Source: Phycisphaerales bacterium
Lineage (GTDB): Bacteria; Planctomycetota; Phycisphaerae; Tepidisphaerales; Tepidisphaeraceae
Direction: 5' to 3'
Length of the DNA: 5,773 bases
Assembly: GCA_028288905.1 (NCBI GenBank)
Contig: JAQGHJ010000881.1
Span: 1-5,773, forward strand
The position numbers and the translations under genes are program-made. Positions 5,201-5,773 of this stretch are shown here, piece by piece; within the stretch, counting starts at the first letter, position 1; each line of letters opens with the position of its first letter. The notes beneath the pieces are model-generated. The model was not told the DNA's origin. It searched no databases and worked only from the letters and a program-made list of their open reading frames with translations.

Positions 5201-5205
5201 CTCCT
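5201..5205 (-). promoter_or_regulatory. Ribosome-binding site of the RTX-protein gene
   Basis: AGGAG on the - strand with a 7-nt gap to the ATG at 5193 fixes the start. I see no clear -10/-35 pair in the 200 bp upstream. Confidence 0.8.
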
Positions 5206-5430
5206 GAGCGAAGAGGGTTCGGTGCGGGTCGGCTGGTCCGGCGGCTCCCACGGTGGGGTGTGCGGTCGGCCGCGGACGAATGGGACGCCGGTACTCTGCC
5301 CGCGCGGGCGAAGTCCGGCCGGAGCCCGGAAGGGGTGGGACCGGATACGGGCAGTCGGGGGAGACGTTGCGTCGGCGGCGGCTCGGTGGAGCGGCGGCAC
5401 GCTTGGTGCTTGACGAAGGGAGACGTCCGG

Positions 5431-5468
5431 CCCCCTCTCCCTCCGGGAGAGGGTTGGGGTGAGGGTGA
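5431..5468 (+). repeat. REP-like palindromic repeat, copy A
   Basis: A perfect 9-bp stem (CCCTCTCCC 5433-5441, GGGAGAGGG 5445-5453, loop TCC) is followed by TTGGGGTGAGGGTGA. Translated on the opposite strand it gives the peptide LTPTLSRRERG, familiar from many annotated genomes as a false peptide made by this kind of dispersed repeat. It lies upstream of the RTX-protein gene. Confidence 0.75.
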
Positions 5469-5530
5469 ACGTCGGGGCGGCCTCGTGCTCGCAGGCCACC
5501 GGGCCCGATAGCGCGAGGCCTATTCGACGA

Positions 5531-5584
5531 TCACCCTCACCCGCCGCGGCTGCGCCGCGACGACCTCTCCCGGAGGGAGAGGTG
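5531..5584 (-). repeat. REP-like palindromic repeat, copy B, inverted and longer
   Basis: On the - strand this copy repeats the core of copy A (stem CCTCTCCC 5564-5571 with GGGAGAGG 5575-5582) and ends in the same GGGTGAGGGTGA. Between core and tail it carries about 20 extra bp that form their own hairpin (CGCGGC 5545-5550 with GCCGCG 5554-5559). Copies A and B face each other across 62 bp, so the whole of 5431-5584 can fold as one long stem. Confidence 0.75.
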
Positions 5585-5773
5585 GAAGGCCTGCGATCGC
5601 CATGTTGTGGCGACGACCGCGGCGTGGCCCGCACGCCTCCCCCGCCCGCGACCGATAACGTCACACCCGCGCGGTCCGGCCGGCACAGCCGCTACCGCCG
5701 CCCCGGGCGGCGTGCACCGCGGACGGTGGCCCGGGCGGGTTTCGCTTGCGGCCGGCCGGCACCGCCCGCAGAA
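5585..5773. other. Right-edge stretch without a recognisable gene
   Basis: I see no supported coding region here. The - strand frames entering from the right edge end at 5692 and 5661 or run into the REP-like repeat, with peptides rich in Arg, Pro and Gly that match no family I know. Short GC palindromes occur (for example GCCGCC-CCG-GGCGGC near 5696-5710), without T-runs. The 3' end of a gene lying beyond the edge cannot be excluded. Confidence 0.35.

Noticed and set aside
4225..5511. 428-codon + strand open frame opposite the RTX gene
   Set aside because: Val/Gly/Ala-rich mirror of the repeat codons; no family features.
5194..5664. 157-residue N-terminal extension of the RTX protein
   Set aside because: It translates both REP-like repeats, and the ATG at 5193 has a good SD and the expected planctomycete N-terminus.

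Overview
The window looks like chromosomal DNA of a very GC-rich planctomycete, most likely Gemmata-like (family Gemmataceae). The taxonomic clues are the high GC content, a secreted-type protein whose N-terminus carries the planctomycete signature FEPLEGRRLMS, and short genes separated by repeat-rich spacers. The genus is inference; no rRNA or other marker is present.

Layout: (1) On the + strand, the 3' part of mreC (1-768, continuing beyond the left edge) is followed by a complete mreD (921-1466). The 152-bp spacer between them is almost entirely a large inverted repeat (765-917) whose loop holds five exact copies of an 8-bp unit. (2) On the - strand, convergent with mreD, lies a small unknown one-pass membrane protein (1502-1855) that may be translated from a leaderless mRNA. 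(3) Also on the - strand is argJ (2145-3419), the ornithine/glutamate acetyltransferase of arginine biosynthesis. It has its own promoter-like sequence and an unusual 27-residue insertion at the self-cleavage site. A polypurine tract related in wording to the mreC-mreD repeat begins right after its stop. (4) The spacer 3420-3948 holds the argJ promoter candidate, an intrinsic terminator facing argJ, several hairpins with no visible gene, and the terminator of the next gene. (5) A calcium-binding RTX-repeat protein lies on the - strand (3949-5193). (6) The last 580 bp carry two inverted copies of a REP-like repeat and no gene I can support.

Functionally the genes are unrelated housekeeping and envelope functions. 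MreC and MreD belong to the elongasome, which guides cell-wall synthesis. ArgJ makes N-acetylglutamate and ornithine in the cytoplasm. The RTX protein is probably exported. I found no defence system, integrase, transposase, CRISPR array, rRNA or tRNA.

The two most unusual signals are both inside or beside known genes. One is the 40-base-pair RNA stem joining the mreC stop codon to the mreD start region, in which all six non-Watson-Crick positions are G-U wobbles on the mRNA strand. The other is the Gly/Ala/Lys-rich insertion in ArgJ immediately before the catalytic threonine.
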